Assembly (NCBI RefSeq): GCF_001877785.1
Contig: NZ_MINN01000106.1
Coordinates: 309,858-373,857, forward strand
Direction: 5' to 3'
Length of the DNA: 64,000 bases
Origin: Rossellomorea aquimaris
GTDB taxonomy: Bacteria; Bacillota; Bacilli; Bacillales; Bacillaceae_B
The stretch's first letter is position 1, and each line of letters begins with the position of its first letter. Made by a program: the position numbers and the translations under genes. Under the pieces are notes generated by a model. The model did not search any database, had not been told where the DNA came from, and saw nothing but the letters and a program-made list of their open reading frames with translations. Positions 50,661-59,250 of the stretch are shown here, in pieces.

Positions 50661-51863
50661 TTGAATCAACAACTTAAAGACAGAAGCAGATTATCGATAT
50701 TGCTCGAAATATTATTCACGTCCACCAAGCTTGGACTGACATCGTTCGGAGGACCTGTGGCGCATCTTGCTTATTTTAAAGATGAGTATGTGGACAGAAG
50801 GAAATGGCTGACGGATAAGACGTATGCAGATCTGATTGCATTATGCCAGTTCCTGCCGGGACCGGCGAGCAGCCAGGTGGGGATTTCGATCGGCATGCTG
50901 CGCGGGGGGATACTGGGAGGAATCATTTCATTCCTTGGATTTACACTGCCCTCCGTCATAGTCCTCGTGATTTTTGCACTGCTCTATCAAACCTTTACTC
51001 TCGGGGATGCAGGGTTTATCCACAGTTTGAAGGTGGTCGCTGCTGCCGTTGTTCTTCATGCGTTGATCGGATTGGGGAAAAAGCTGACTCCGGACAAAAG
51101 CAGGATCGCGATTGCGCTGGGGGCAGCGGTAATCATGCTGGTGGCTCCATCAGCTTGGATCCAGATTTTGATCATTGTGGCTGCCGGCCTGCTGGGATGG
51201 AAACTGTTCAAGGATAAAGCTGAATCGAAGATCGAACCGTTCCACGTCAGTATTTCAAAAAAAACCGGATTGGTCTCGTTATCTGTATTAATCGGATTAT
51301 TAATCTTTCTTCCGATTTTGAATAACACCTTCAACAGCACCCTGCTCCACATCTTTGATATCTTCTTCAGGGTCGGGTCGCTCGTGTTCGGCGGCGGACA
51401 TGTGGTCCTGCCGATGATCGAAAGGGAACTCGTTCCGCAAGGTCTGCTGTCGGCTGATGAATTCCTGGCAGGATACGGAATGGCGCAGGCCGTGCCGGGT
51501 CCATTGTTCACCTTTTCAAGTTATCTCGGAACGATGATCGAAGGAATTGCGGGGGCTGCGGTCGCAACAGCTGCGATCTTTCTGCCTTCATTCCTGCTCA
51601 TAGTGGCAGCACTTCCTTTCTTGAGCGAACTGCGCAAGCGCGCCGCCTTCCAGGGAATCCTGATGGGGGTGAATGCGAGCGTGGTCGGAATCCTCCTGGC
51701 TGCATTTTACGATCCTGTGATCAAGAGCTCGATTCTTGATGGATCAGATTTTGCTCTGGGTGCGGTATTATTCGCACTGCTGAATGTTTGGAAAGTCCCT
51801 GCCTGGATGATTGTCATCATCGGAGTGGCAGGCGGATATATGTTGCAGGCACTTGGATTCTAA
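50661..51863 (+). CDS. chrA: Chromate transporter ChrA (long, two-domain form)
   Basis: A 400-residue CHR-family membrane protein with two homologous halves. Half 1 has TSTKLGLTSFGGPVAHLAYF and LCQFLPGPASSQVGISIG. Half 2 has FFRVGSLVFGGGHVVLPMIE and YGMAQAVPGPLFTFSSYLG. These FGG and PGP motifs are the CHR hallmark. It exports chromate in characterised members. A TTG at 50661 (nine bases after AAGGAAGG) is preferred to the TTG at 50655. In operon with padR. Confidence 0.88.
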   Translation: MNQQLKDRSRLSILLEILFTSTKLGLTSFGGPVAHLAYFKDEYVDRRKWLTDKTYADLIALCQFLPGPASSQVGISIGMLRGGILGGIISFLGFTLPSVIVLVIFALLYQTFTLGDAGFIHSLKVVAAAVVLHALIGLGKKLTPDKSRIAIALGAAVIMLVAPSAWIQILIIVAAGLLGWKLFKDKAESKIEPFHVSISKKTGLVSLSVLIGLLIFLPILNNTFNSTLLHIFDIFFRVGSLVFGGGHVVLPMIERELVPQGLLSADEFLAGYGMAQAVPGPLFTFSSYLGTMIEGIAGAAVATAAIFLPSFLLIVAALPFLSELRKRAAFQGILMGVNASVVGILLAAFYDPVIKSSILDGSDFALGAVLFALLNVWKVPAWMIVIIGVAGGYMLQALGF

Positions 51864-51870
51864 TTCCGGT

Positions 51871-51905
51871 GGACCCCTTGCCATGGCGAGGGGTCTTTAT
51901 TTTAT
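51871..51905 (+). terminator. Terminator after chrA
   Basis: GACCCCTTGCC-ATGG-CGAGGGGTC hairpin and TTTATTTT. Confidence 0.85.
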
Positions 51906-51925
51906 AAAAAATAGTGAAACACCCA

Positions 51926-51954
51926 TTGACACTTGAGAAGGAATGATATAAAAT
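51926..51954 (+). promoter_or_regulatory. Promoter of the DoxX gene
   Basis: TTGACA (51926-51931), 17-bp spacer, TAAAAT (51949-51954). The first MhqR-like box begins at the next base. Confidence 0.75.
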
Positions 51955-51972
51955 TATCTCATATTCAAGATA
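51955..51972. promoter_or_regulatory. MhqR-like operator 1
   Basis: TATCTCATATTCAAGATA, close to the MhqR consensus tATCTcgaAtTCgAGATa known from B. subtilis, abutting the -10 box. Confidence 0.65.
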
Positions 51973-52071
51973 TTTAATTTCAAGATAGTTTGTCCAGGAG
52001 AAGACAAAGCAGACAGAGGGCTGGATCTGTTCATATACGTTTTCATGCAGTTATAAATTTTTTTGGGTAAA

Positions 52072-52089
52072 TATCTCGAATTCAAGATA
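52072..52089. promoter_or_regulatory. MhqR-like operator 2
   Basis: TATCTCGAATTCAAGATA, one position from a perfect match to the MhqR consensus, 22 bp before the start codon. Confidence 0.7.
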
Positions 52090-52110
52090 AAATATTAGGA
52101 GGAATGTAAT

Positions 52111-52509
52111 ATGTTAAGTTTAGGGTTATTGATTATTCGTTTGGTTATTGGTGTGTTGTTCATTGGGCACGGAGCGCAGAAGTTGTTTGGATGGTTCGGG
52201 GGTCATGGACTGAAGGGGACAGGCGGCTGGTTTGAGTCAATCGGGATGAAGCCTGGTGTGACCTTGGCGCTTTTGGCAGGTCTATCTGAGCTTTTCGGAG
52301 GATTATTATTTGCGCTCGGTCTGTTGACGCCGCTTGCAGGAATCTTAATTGCAGCGACAATGCTGATGGCAATCATCAAGGTGCACTGGCAAAATGGGGT
52401 ATGGGTGACGTCCAACGGTTATGAGTATAACTTGACGCTGATTGCAGTGGCGATCGGGGTTGCCTTGATCGGACCGGGTCAATATGCTTTGGATGCGATC
52501 TTGTTTTAA
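52111..52509 (+). CDS. mhqP: DoxX family membrane protein (MhqP-like)
   Basis: A 132-residue four-helix membrane protein. The DoxX pattern [28 protein letters not shown] is at the N-terminus, and a second block begins [25 protein letters not shown]. subtilis MhqP (YdfP) is the same size and belongs to the MhqR regulon for quinone and diamide-type stress. The two MhqR-like boxes upstream support the assignment. AGGAGGAATGTAAT precedes the ATG. It is alone here; the usual mhqN/mhqO neighbours are absent. Confidence 0.8.
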   Translation: MLSLGLLIIRLVIGVLFIGHGAQKLFGWFGGHGLKGTGGWFESIGMKPGVTLALLAGLSELFGGLLFALGLLTPLAGILIAATMLMAIIKVHWQNGVWVTSNGYEYNLTLIAVAIGVALIGPGQYALDAILF

Positions 52510-52521
52510 TTTTAAATATAA

Positions 52522-52553
52522 AAACTCGCCATAGGATTGGCGAGTTTTTTGCA
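52522..52553. terminator. Bidirectional terminator
   Basis: AAACTCGCCA pairs with TGGCGAGTTTTTT across a six-base loop, between convergent genes. Confidence 0.85.
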
Positions 52554-52567
52554 TAGTATAAAAATCT

Positions 52568-52918
52568 CTATTTCTCCCAAAGCTCGACCAGCCTGCCGTC
52601 CGGATCCTCAATCCAAATAAACTTTCCAAATTCACTCTCCTCTTTTTCCTTCACAAGCGGTACCCCGAGCTGCTGCATCATATCATCCATATTATGTACT
52701 TGGAAATTCAGCATCACTTGTTGGTCGGTTGGAAAATAACCATCATCCCCGGTGAAGAAGGAAAAGATCGTTGCGTTTTCAGGATCTGGCTTAATGACGG
52801 TCCCATTCCAGTTATCCTCAATATTAATCTTCAATACATCACTGTACCACTTTTTCACAACATCTAAATTCTTCGTTCTCCAAAATACCCCTCCGAAACC
52901 TTTTATCAATTTGCCCAA
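52568..52918 (-). CDS. VOC (glyoxalase/bleomycin-resistance fold) protein
   Basis: A 116-residue single-module vicinal-oxygen-chelate protein. The beta-alpha-beta-beta-beta pattern is visible: GGVFWRTKNLDVVKKWYSDVL, then VMLNFQVHNMDDMMQQL and IWIEDPDGRLVELWEK with the usual metal-position Glu. The substrate is unknown. The start is TTG at 52918 with only a weak AGAAAGAAG upstream, so the exact N-terminus is uncertain. Single gene. Confidence 0.8.
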   Translation of the reverse strand: MGKLIKGFGGVFWRTKNLDVVKKWYSDVLKINIEDNWNGTVIKPDPENATIFSFFTGDDGYFPTDQQVMLNFQVHNMDDMMQQLGVPLVKEKEESEFGKFIWIEDPDGRLVELWEK

Positions 52919-53093
52919 CTTCTTTCTGTCATCTTCTTTTATTGTACATGAGCTCTATTACCAAATGCATAATTCTTTTTCATGAAAAACAAATTAAAGC
53001 ATGCACAAGCCGGCACATCGGATAAGCAGATAGTTGGTCAAAAATATTCTCATCTACTATGATAGCCATGAACAACATGAAGGAGGCAAAATC

Positions 53094-54212
53094 ATGAACG
53101 AACAATTCAAAGAACTGTTATCTCCATATACATTTAAAAACGGAGTCGAGTTGAAAAACCGCGTCATCATGGCGCCGATGACTAATTTTTCATCAGACGA
53201 AGACGGGAACGTGACGGATGCTGAGGTGGAATACTATGCGCGCCGCTCGAAGGATGTCAGCATGGTCATCACCGCCTGTACAAATGTGACTGCCAACGGG
53301 AAAGGCTTCCCTGGTGAGTTCGGCGGCGATTCAGATGAGATGATCCCGAGTCTTGAAAGACTGGCAAAAGGAATCAAGGAGCAGGGGGCGAAAGCGGTCC
53401 TGCAGATTTTTCACGGAGGCGTACAATGTCCGCCGGATCTTGTGGCCGGCGATGTTGTGAGTGCGAGTGAAGTGAAGGATGAAAACGGTAAGGAAAAAGC
53501 TCGCGCATTGTCCGAAGCGGAAGTGGAGGAAATCATCGAAGCGTTCGGCGAGACGACACGCCGCGCGATTGAAGCCGGCTATGACGGCGTTGAAATCCAC
53601 GGTGCGAACGGATACCTCATCCATCAATTTTTCTCACCAATGACAAACAAGCGTGAAGACCGTTTCGGAGGCAGCCTTGAAAAACGCATGGCATTCCCGC
53701 TTGCGATCGTTGAGAAAGTGAAGAGTGTGGTAGAAAAGCATGCCGACCCATCTTTCCTGGTGGGCTACCGATTTTCACCAGAAGAACCTGAAGAAGAAGG
53801 TTTCTCGATGGGAGATACGCTGGCATTGGTCGATACACTTGCCGATAAAGATCTGGATTATCTCCATGTATCCCTTTTCGATTTCTTCTCAACACCAAGA
53901 AGAGGTGTGGAGGATACCGAAAAGCCGCGTATGGAGTATCTGCTTGAAACAATCGGGGACCGCACACCGCTTATCGGCGTAGGTTCAATTTACTCAGCGG
54001 AAGACGCATTGAAGGCATTCAGGACCGGTGTGCCGCTTCTGGCGCTCGGCCGTGAACTTATCATCGATCCCGACTGGGTGAAAAAGATTGAACAAGGAAG
54101 AGAAGATGAAATCGTGACGGAAATAGATAAAGAGAAGCAGAAGGAACTGGTTGTACCGGATCCGCTGTGGAACGCGATCATCAATACGCCGGGATGGTTC
54201 CCCGGGGTGTAA
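53094..54212 (+). CDS. Old yellow enzyme family NADH:flavin oxidoreductase (YqiG-like)
   Basis: A 372-residue FMN-binding TIM-barrel ene-reductase. It has the N-terminal NRVIMAPMTNFSSDEDGNVT and the FMN/substrate motif VEIHGANGYLIHQFFSPMTNKREDRFGG (in two parts, about residues 167-194), then GVGSIYSAEDAL near the phosphate site. Length and sequence resemble B. subtilis YqiG. The start at 53094 follows AAGGAGGCAAAATC; a longer frame to 53034 lacks such a site. It reduces activated alkenes in characterised members. Monocistronic. Confidence 0.86.
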   Translation: MNEQFKELLSPYTFKNGVELKNRVIMAPMTNFSSDEDGNVTDAEVEYYARRSKDVSMVITACTNVTANGKGFPGEFGGDSDEMIPSLERLAKGIKEQGAKAVLQIFHGGVQCPPDLVAGDVVSASEVKDENGKEKARALSEAEVEEIIEAFGETTRRAIEAGYDGVEIHGANGYLIHQFFSPMTNKREDRFGGSLEKRMAFPLAIVEKVKSVVEKHADPSFLVGYRFSPEEPEEEGFSMGDTLALVDTLADKDLDYLHVSLFDFFSTPRRGVEDTEKPRMEYLLETIGDRTPLIGVGSIYSAEDALKAFRTGVPLLALGRELIIDPDWVKKIEQGREDEIVTEIDKEKQKELVVPDPLWNAIINTPGWFPGV

Positions 54213-54228
54213 GGGTGCAGCATGAAAA

Positions 54229-54262
54229 TGGCCTGTCCTCTATATGAGGACAGGCCGTTTTA
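54229..54262. terminator. Bidirectional terminator
   Basis: GGCCTGTCCTC...GAGGACAGGCC with a four-base loop, then GTTTTATT. Confidence 0.85.
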
Positions 54263-55042
54263 TTATTTCATCAGTTCTTTATCTTCCAGGTTCTTGTTGC
54301 TTGGTGCGAACCAGCCTAATAGTGCGATGGCCACAAGGACGCCGTAGAAAATCAGGGTCCAGAGTGTGCTGTGAGGGAAGTCATGCGCCAATACATGAAT
54401 ATCTTCATGTGCAAGCGTGATGACTGCAAGCTTCACACCGACCCAGGCAACGATCGCATAAGCGGTTGTCTCGAGTGCAGGGCGTGTTTCAAGAAGTTTC
54501 ACGAACCATGTTGCCGCGTACTTGATGAGGATCAAGCCGGCGATTCCGCCAAGGACGACGATCAGGAATTTCCCTCCGTCCATGCCTCCGAAATCAGGAA
54601 GCGGTGAATCAGGAAGTCCGAGGGCAAGAGCCACTGCAGCAAGGATCGAATCAATCGCAAACGCAAGATCGGCGAGGGCGATCTTGCTGACTGTCGGCCA
54701 GAAGCCTTTCCCTTTCGCTTCTTCTTCTGTATCTTCCCGTATATTTTCATTTTTCTTACCGAATTTTGCCTTGATGACGTGCTTCAGTCCCAGATAAAGA
54801 AGGTAAGCAGCACCGATCGCCTGGATCTGCCAGACGTTTGCGATGAATGAAATCGCAAACAGCGCACCAAAACGGAAAGCAAATGCCAAAAAGATTCCGT
54901 AGCTGATGGCTTTCTTCTTCTGATCCTCAGGAAGGTGTTTCGCAATGACGGCAAGGACAAGCGCGTTATCCGCTGACAGCAGCCCTTCAAGACCGATAAG
55001 AATCAATAATGTCCATCCGTATTCTAACCAAATCGACTCCAA
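54263..55042 (-). CDS. TerC family integral membrane protein
   Basis: A 259-residue protein with about seven helices. The family residues are LEGLLSADNALVLAVIAKHL (Asp-Asn in helix 1) and KIALADLAFAIDSILAAVAL (second Asp pair), which form the metal site. B. subtilis YceF and YkoY of this family were linked to manganese export for extracellular metalloenzymes. I looked for a yybP-ykoY Mn2+ riboswitch upstream and saw none. TTG start behind AAAGGAGAG. The 55043-55365 gap otherwise shows nothing I can name. Confidence 0.85.
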   Translation of the reverse strand: MESIWLEYGWTLLILIGLEGLLSADNALVLAVIAKHLPEDQKKKAISYGIFLAFAFRFGALFAISFIANVWQIQAIGAAYLLYLGLKHVIKAKFGKKNENIREDTEEEAKGKGFWPTVSKIALADLAFAIDSILAAVALALGLPDSPLPDFGGMDGGKFLIVVLGGIAGLILIKYAATWFVKLLETRPALETTAYAIVAWVGVKLAVITLAHEDIHVLAHDFPHSTLWTLIFYGVLVAIALLGWFAPSNKNLEDKELMK

Positions 55043-55365
55043 TAATAACTCTCCTTTTCACATGAATATACCGTGCGGGATCGTGGTGCAAGTGGCGTGA
55101 CACTGGTTGTACAGTCTGCCGCTGCAGTCAACCCGTACTTTGATGGTAAACTTTCTGAAAATAATTCTCCAGAGTATATCTTACCACTTATCTTGTGCTT
55201 AAATCTTCTCTGAATTGCAATTTTTTTAAACAAATTTATAACTAGTGAGCAATTGCCGGTTTATAAGGTTGAAAACAAGGTTCAGCGCTGTAAAACAGAT
55301 GCCTGTCCCTTTCAATTCTAGCAGACGTGCATATAAATGATAGTAATAGAAGGGAGGGATGAAAG

Positions 55366-55917
55366 ATTCTGAACAATGTTGTTTATTTTGATGCAGAAGG
55401 CAAGATGGTAGATAAGCTGGATATCCCGGAAGAGGAAAGCTGCAGCCGCACAATCGAATACTGTGCCACCGCCATCGTTCCGGATGGATTTACCTTCAGG
55501 TTCACCACGTTTGATAACTTCAGTGCGTGCTCTGATCTGAGCGAACTCGTATGTGCGCTGGAAGAACAGGAAGCAGAAGGGACTGTGGAGAATCCTTGCG
55601 GAGGCACCTTGACGTGTCCGGTTACCATCGATGCCGTTCGTCTGATTGGAACAGCGAGGTTCCATATAAATGCGGGAGATTTGATTCCGATAAAAGCGGG
55701 ATTGCGGCTCGGACAGCGGACATGTACGCTGGCAAGCGATGTCGCGGTACCAGTCAACCAAGTGATCCAAACAATCTGTCAGACGGAAAATTGTCAGGAA
55801 TCGTGTTTTGATACGATTGGAGCGTTTGCTTTTGCTCCGCAAGTGATCACCGATGCCTGCGGGCGGCAGATTGTCACCGTAAGAGGAGGTTTGTTCCTGC
55901 GTTTTCTTGGCTGCTAA
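55366..55917 (+). CDS. Cys-rich protein of unknown function with uncertain start
   Basis: A 183-residue frame (170 from the first ATG at 55405) with about a dozen cysteines, for example RTIEYCATAIVPDG, NPCGGTLTCPVTID, ICQTENCQESCFDT and FLRFLGC at the end. A strong AAGGGAGGG at 55350-55358 is followed in this frame only by ATT (55366) and CTG (55369). An ATG at 55360 is in another frame and stops after ten codons; deleting one G after its AAA would restore MKILNNVVYF. So it has either a non-AUG start or a frameshift at the very start. It resembles cysteine-rich spore-layer proteins in style only. Confidence 0.55.
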   Translation: MLNNVVYFDAEGKMVDKLDIPEEESCSRTIEYCATAIVPDGFTFRFTTFDNFSACSDLSELVCALEEQEAEGTVENPCGGTLTCPVTIDAVRLIGTARFHINAGDLIPIKAGLRLGQRTCTLASDVAVPVNQVIQTICQTENCQESCFDTIGAFAFAPQVITDACGRQIVTVRGGLFLRFLGC

Positions 55918-56181
55918 GCTGTTTTGGCATGAATGTTTTTATAAGGCTCTTTTCGTATACTTTGTTGCTATGCAGACAAGAGAAAATACCGGAACTTGGG
56001 TATTTTTGGGTTGTCCGCCCGTCTATTGTTGAAGCTTGAGTTTGAAAAGAGCACGTCCTCAAGCTACATTCAGGTTATTAGCCTATATTCGAAAAGCAAC
56101 AACCTTTTAGAAAACAGCCTTTTATAAATATTGGACGGTTCTTTATGGGCTGTCCTTTTTAAGTGAAGTCTTATTTTTCTT

Positions 56182-56216
56182 TTGCAAGGCCGTATGCAGG
56201 CATGGTATAGTATAAT
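56182..56216 (+). promoter_or_regulatory. Promoter of the ABC-F leader
   Basis: TTGCAA (56182-56187), then an extended -10 TGGTATAGT (56203-56211) and an overlapping TATAAT (56211-56216). It directs transcription into the attenuator leader. Confidence 0.6.
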
Positions 56217-56230
56217 TACTAATAAATGAC

Positions 56231-56425
56231 AGGAGTGATGGGTGGACGATGAAGAACTAATCTTATTTTCGCGATGAATTGAAATAAATTGATTTCAACT
56301 CGGAACTAAAATAGGATTAGTCTGCCCATTTTTAAAAATGCTGCAGGAGCTATCATAGCGATAGCTTTGTTTGTGCACTTAACAGGTACGGCTAATCCTT
56401 CCAGATCAACTGGGAGGCTTTTTTT
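56231..56425 (+). promoter_or_regulatory. Ribosome-mediated transcription attenuator upstream of the ABC-F gene
   Basis: Four mutually exclusive pairing segments are visible: (1) CTAATCTTATTTT at 56257-56269 within a leader ORF; (2) AAAATAGGATTAG at 56308-56320; (3) CTAATCCTTCCAG at 56392-56404; (4) CTGGGAGG at 56410-56417 plus seven T. 1:2 pairing leaves 3:4 free to form the terminator. A ribosome stalled on segment 1 would free segment 2 to pair with 3 (AGGATTAG/CTAATCCT) and prevent termination. This is the textbook layout for antibiotic-induced ABC-F genes. Confidence 0.75.
56242..56277 (+). CDS. Leader peptide MDDEELILFSR
   Basis: A GTG-started 11-codon frame six bases after AGGAG (56231-56235), ending in TGA. 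Codons 6-10 lie in attenuator segment 1, so stalling there would switch the RNA structure. A shorter alternative, ATG at 56238 (Met-Gly-Gly-Arg-stop), is possible but does not cover segment 1. Confidence 0.55.
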   Translation: MDDEELILFSR

Positions 56426-56458
56426 AGTGTCCTCCTTTTTCGGAAAGGGGAAGATTTT

Positions 56459-58093
56459 ATGAAAGAATTGCTGAAATTAGTGAATGTGGGATATGAGATT
56501 GCGGATGAGAAATTATTTGAGGGATTGAACGGAATTGTGCGGGAAGGAGACGTAATCGGGATCATCGGCCGGAATGGGGCAGGGAAGTCGACCCTCCTCA
56601 ATTTGATCCACGGTGATATTCGACCGTCGGAGGGACGGATAATGTGGCTCGAGGAAGGCTTGAATATGGAGATGGTCGTTCAGGAATCGGAGGACTATTT
56701 TTCAGATGGCGGTTCGGCAGAAGAAGTCAAACTTCTGGAAAAATGGCAGGTGCCTGGGCATGATTACACGCATCTTAGCGGCGGGGAGAAGCTGAAGGCA
56801 AGACTTGCGAAAGGGTTTGCGGGAAACGCAGATCTTCTGCTGCTTGATGAGCCGACGAATCATCTGGATGCAGACAGTTTGTCTCTTTTGAAAAAACACA
56901 TCGAAGAGTACAGAGGGACCATCATCCTGGTGTCGCATGACCGCCACTTTCTGGACGAAGCGGTGAAAAAGATCTGGTCGCTTGAGCATGGAGGGCTGAT
57001 CGAACATAAGGGCAATTATTCGAGTTATATGGAAGCCCGTGAGCAGAAGAGGCTGACGCAGCAGCGTGAATATGAGAAGCAGCAGAAGATGGTAAAGCGG
57101 ATCGAAGGCCAGATGAGGGAGCTCACTTCATGGTCGGAAAAGGCGCATGCCCAGTCTACGAAGCAGGAAGGATACAAGGAATATTACCGCGTGAAGGCGA
57201 AGCGGATGGACAGCCAGGTGAAATCGAAGCAGAAACGGCTGGAGAGGGAGCTTGAGAAAGCGAAAGTCGAACAGGTGGAAGAAGACCATGTGGTGAGGTT
57301 TTCAATCAAATCCCAGCACAAAAAGGGCAAGAGGTTCCTCGAAGTGAAAGACCTGTCGAAGTCCTTTGATGGAAAGCCTCTGTTCAGCGGAGCCAATCTC
57401 ACGATCCAGCATGGCGAGAAGGTGTCGATCACCGGACCGAACGGGAGCGGTAAGACGACCTTGCTGAAGATCATTATGGGTCTGGAAGAATCTCTTGGCG
57501 ATGTTTGGGTGTCACCTTCTGCCGGGATCGGCTATCTGACGCAGGAAGTGTTCGACCTGCCGCTTGATGAAACCCCGGCACAGCTTTTCTACAAGGAGTC
57601 ATTCGAGGAAAGGGGCCGGGTGCAGACGCTAATGAAACACCTCGGATTTACGGCGGCTCAGTGGCATGAACCGATCCGGGATATGAGCATGGGCGAGCGG
57701 GTTAAGTGCAAGCTGATGAAGTATATTTTAGAAGAAAAGGATGTATTGATCCTGGATGAGCCGACGAACCACCTTGATCTGCCTTCCCGGGAACAGCTGG
57801 AGGAGACGCTGGCTCAGTATGACGGCACGCTGATCGTCGTATCGCATGACCGCTATTTTGTGGAGAAGACGACCGATGTGAGAATTGTGATCGAAGATGG
57901 AAGGGTGCGTAAGCAGTTGAGTGAGCCTGCTGCTGTGCGAGATGATGATGAGGAATTGCGTCTGAAGCTTGAGACGGAGAGGCAGGAAGTGCTTGGACGC
58001 CTCAGTTTCATGGTACCGGGTGATGCACAGTATGCGGAACTTGATGCGCGGTTTTTGGAGTTGACGAAGAGGATTAATGGGTTGAAGCGTTAG
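56459..58093 (+). CDS. vmlR: ABC-F ribosome-protection ATPase (VmlR-like)
   Basis: A 544-residue soluble protein with two ABC domains and no membrane part. Domain 1: GRNGAGKST, signature LSGGEK and DEPTNHLDADS. Linker (about 190-290) rich in Arg/Lys/Glu, the arm that reaches the peptidyl-transferase centre. Domain 2: GPNGSGKTT, signature MSMGER and DEPTNHLDLPS. Length and sequence fit B. subtilis VmlR, which protects ribosomes from virginiamycin M and lincosamides. AAAGGGGAAGA precedes the ATG. Control by the upstream attenuator fits a drug-induced gene. Spectrum is inferred, not shown. Confidence 0.85.
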   Translation: MKELLKLVNVGYEIADEKLFEGLNGIVREGDVIGIIGRNGAGKSTLLNLIHGDIRPSEGRIMWLEEGLNMEMVVQESEDYFSDGGSAEEVKLLEKWQVPGHDYTHLSGGEKLKARLAKGFAGNADLLLLDEPTNHLDADSLSLLKKHIEEYRGTIILVSHDRHFLDEAVKKIWSLEHGGLIEHKGNYSSYMEAREQKRLTQQREYEKQQKMVKRIEGQMRELTSWSEKAHAQSTKQEGYKEYYRVKAKRMDSQVKSKQKRLERELEKAKVEQVEEDHVVRFSIKSQHKKGKRFLEVKDLSKSFDGKPLFSGANLTIQHGEKVSITGPNGSGKTTLLKIIMGLEESLGDVWVSPSAGIGYLTQEVFDLPLDETPAQLFYKESFEERGRVQTLMKHLGFTAAQWHEPIRDMSMGERVKCKLMKYILEEKDVLILDEPTNHLDLPSREQLEETLAQYDGTLIVVSHDRYFVEKTTDVRIVIEDGRVRKQLSEPAAVRDDDEELRLKLETERQEVLGRLSFMVPGDAQYAELDARFLELTKRINGLKR

Positions 58094-58151
58094 CTTGGAT
58101 TGGATAGGTAGCGGTTTGGTATGTCATGTTAGATGGAGAAAATTTCGACAT

Positions 58152-58268
58152 GAAGGGTAGAATTATTCAGATGAAGGGCACAATTAACTGATTGAAGGGC
58201 GCAATGAGGATGGGGAGAGGCCTAATAATTAAATAAAGGGTGCAATTATCCGATTATGGGGCAGAATC
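58152..58268 (+). repeat. GAAGGGCRCAATTA array, six units at about 20.8 bp
   Basis: Units start at 58152, 58173, 58194, 58215, 58235 and 58256 (steps 21, 21, 21, 20, 21). Cores include GAAGGGTAGAATTA, GAAGGGCACAATTA, GAAGGGCGCAATGA, AAAGGGTGCAATTA and ATGGGGCAGAAT. TTCGACAT precedes the first unit, as in the arrays at 39622 and 44641. It lies between convergent genes. Confidence 0.85.
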
Positions 58269-58314
58269 CGCATCAATTAGCCATTTTTCAAAAGACATTT
58301 AACGTATTAATATA

Positions 58315-58353
58315 AAAAAACACCTCCGATTCAGGTATTCGGAGGTGTTTTTT
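58315..58353. terminator. Bidirectional terminator
   Basis: AAAACACCTCCGA pairs with TCGGAGGTGTTTTTT across a nine-base loop. Confidence 0.88.
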
Positions 58354-58363
58354 ACTTGGAAGG

Positions 58364-59071
58364 TCAGCAAATACACGTCTTACGCTTCACTCCAACACGA
58401 TCTTTGTCCACAATCTTATTAATGTATGTTTTAGCAAGAGGAACCTTGCATGCGGTATTTCCGACATCCACATGGACCTTCCCGATCGACTCGGCAACAC
58501 CCATCGCTTCCTCATGAAGGGCCGGGACATAGCTTCCGACTGAAATGACAAAGCCGTTCATCACATAGCGTACGCGGTTCCGCTCATTGTGGACAGAGTT
58601 CTTCGCCCGGTTCAGGAGCACCCTGATTTCGTTCAAATCAAGCTCCTCATCCGGTGTGATCGACAGATAATTTGAATAGGTGCTCCAGCCGCAAACGGCC
58701 ATCATCTCTTCATCCGAATCCATCCATTTCTTCGCAAGCTCCCTCGCATAATCACTTTCCGCGGCAACGCCGGCAACCGTGTATTCCGCAAGCATATACC
58801 AGTTGGCTTTTTCCGCCCAGTCTTCAAGCGTTTCTTTTGAGATAAGCTTCGGGTTGACGGAGAGACCGGCCAGATACATGGCATCGTGATTGCCGGAATC
58901 ATAAAGTTTGAGGGGAAGTTCATGGTCCTTTTTCACGTATTTGACCAGCTTTTTCAAATCTCCGACCTTCACACCGAAAAACGGTTCTTTCGCTCCGTGG
59001 TTCATAAAGATCCGTTTTGTCTGATCAGATCCGAGTTCTTCGAGCTTTTGCATGATTTCTTCGTAGGTCAT
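58364..59071 (-). CDS. DNA alkylation repair protein (AlkD-like)
   Basis: A 235-residue all-helical HEAT-repeat protein of the AlkC/AlkD superfamily. Recognisable parts are MTYEEIMQKLEELGSDQTKR at the start, FGVKVGDLKKLVKYVKK and WYMLAEYTVAGVAAESDYAR. The family excises alkylated bases without flipping in characterised AlkD enzymes; this member belongs to a related group and might have another role. AAAGGAGCGATACC precedes the ATG. The C-terminus KRKTCIC is unusual in having two close cysteines. Confidence 0.8.
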   Translation of the reverse strand: MTYEEIMQKLEELGSDQTKRIFMNHGAKEPFFGVKVGDLKKLVKYVKKDHELPLKLYDSGNHDAMYLAGLSVNPKLISKETLEDWAEKANWYMLAEYTVAGVAAESDYARELAKKWMDSDEEMMAVCGWSTYSNYLSITPDEELDLNEIRVLLNRAKNSVHNERNRVRYVMNGFVISVGSYVPALHEEAMGVAESIGKVHVDVGNTACKVPLAKTYINKIVDKDRVGVKRKTCIC

Positions 59072-59250
59072 GGTATCGCTCCTTTTATAGAGAAGTATAG
59101 ATTAGTAATACGGCGAATACAGGATGTATTCCTTTACAAGATTGCAGATTGTCTTCTCCACGAAAACGAAAAAAGACATGACAGACAGCGATGCCTTTTC
59201 ATTCCTGCTCATTGAATGATTTTAATCGGAGCTAACTTTTCTTCCAGGTT

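Noticed and set aside
55043..55260. yybP-ykoY manganese riboswitch before the TerC gene
   Set aside because: Expected from B. subtilis ykoY, but the conserved GGGGAGUAG and CUUCGGCGAGACC-type blocks were not found.
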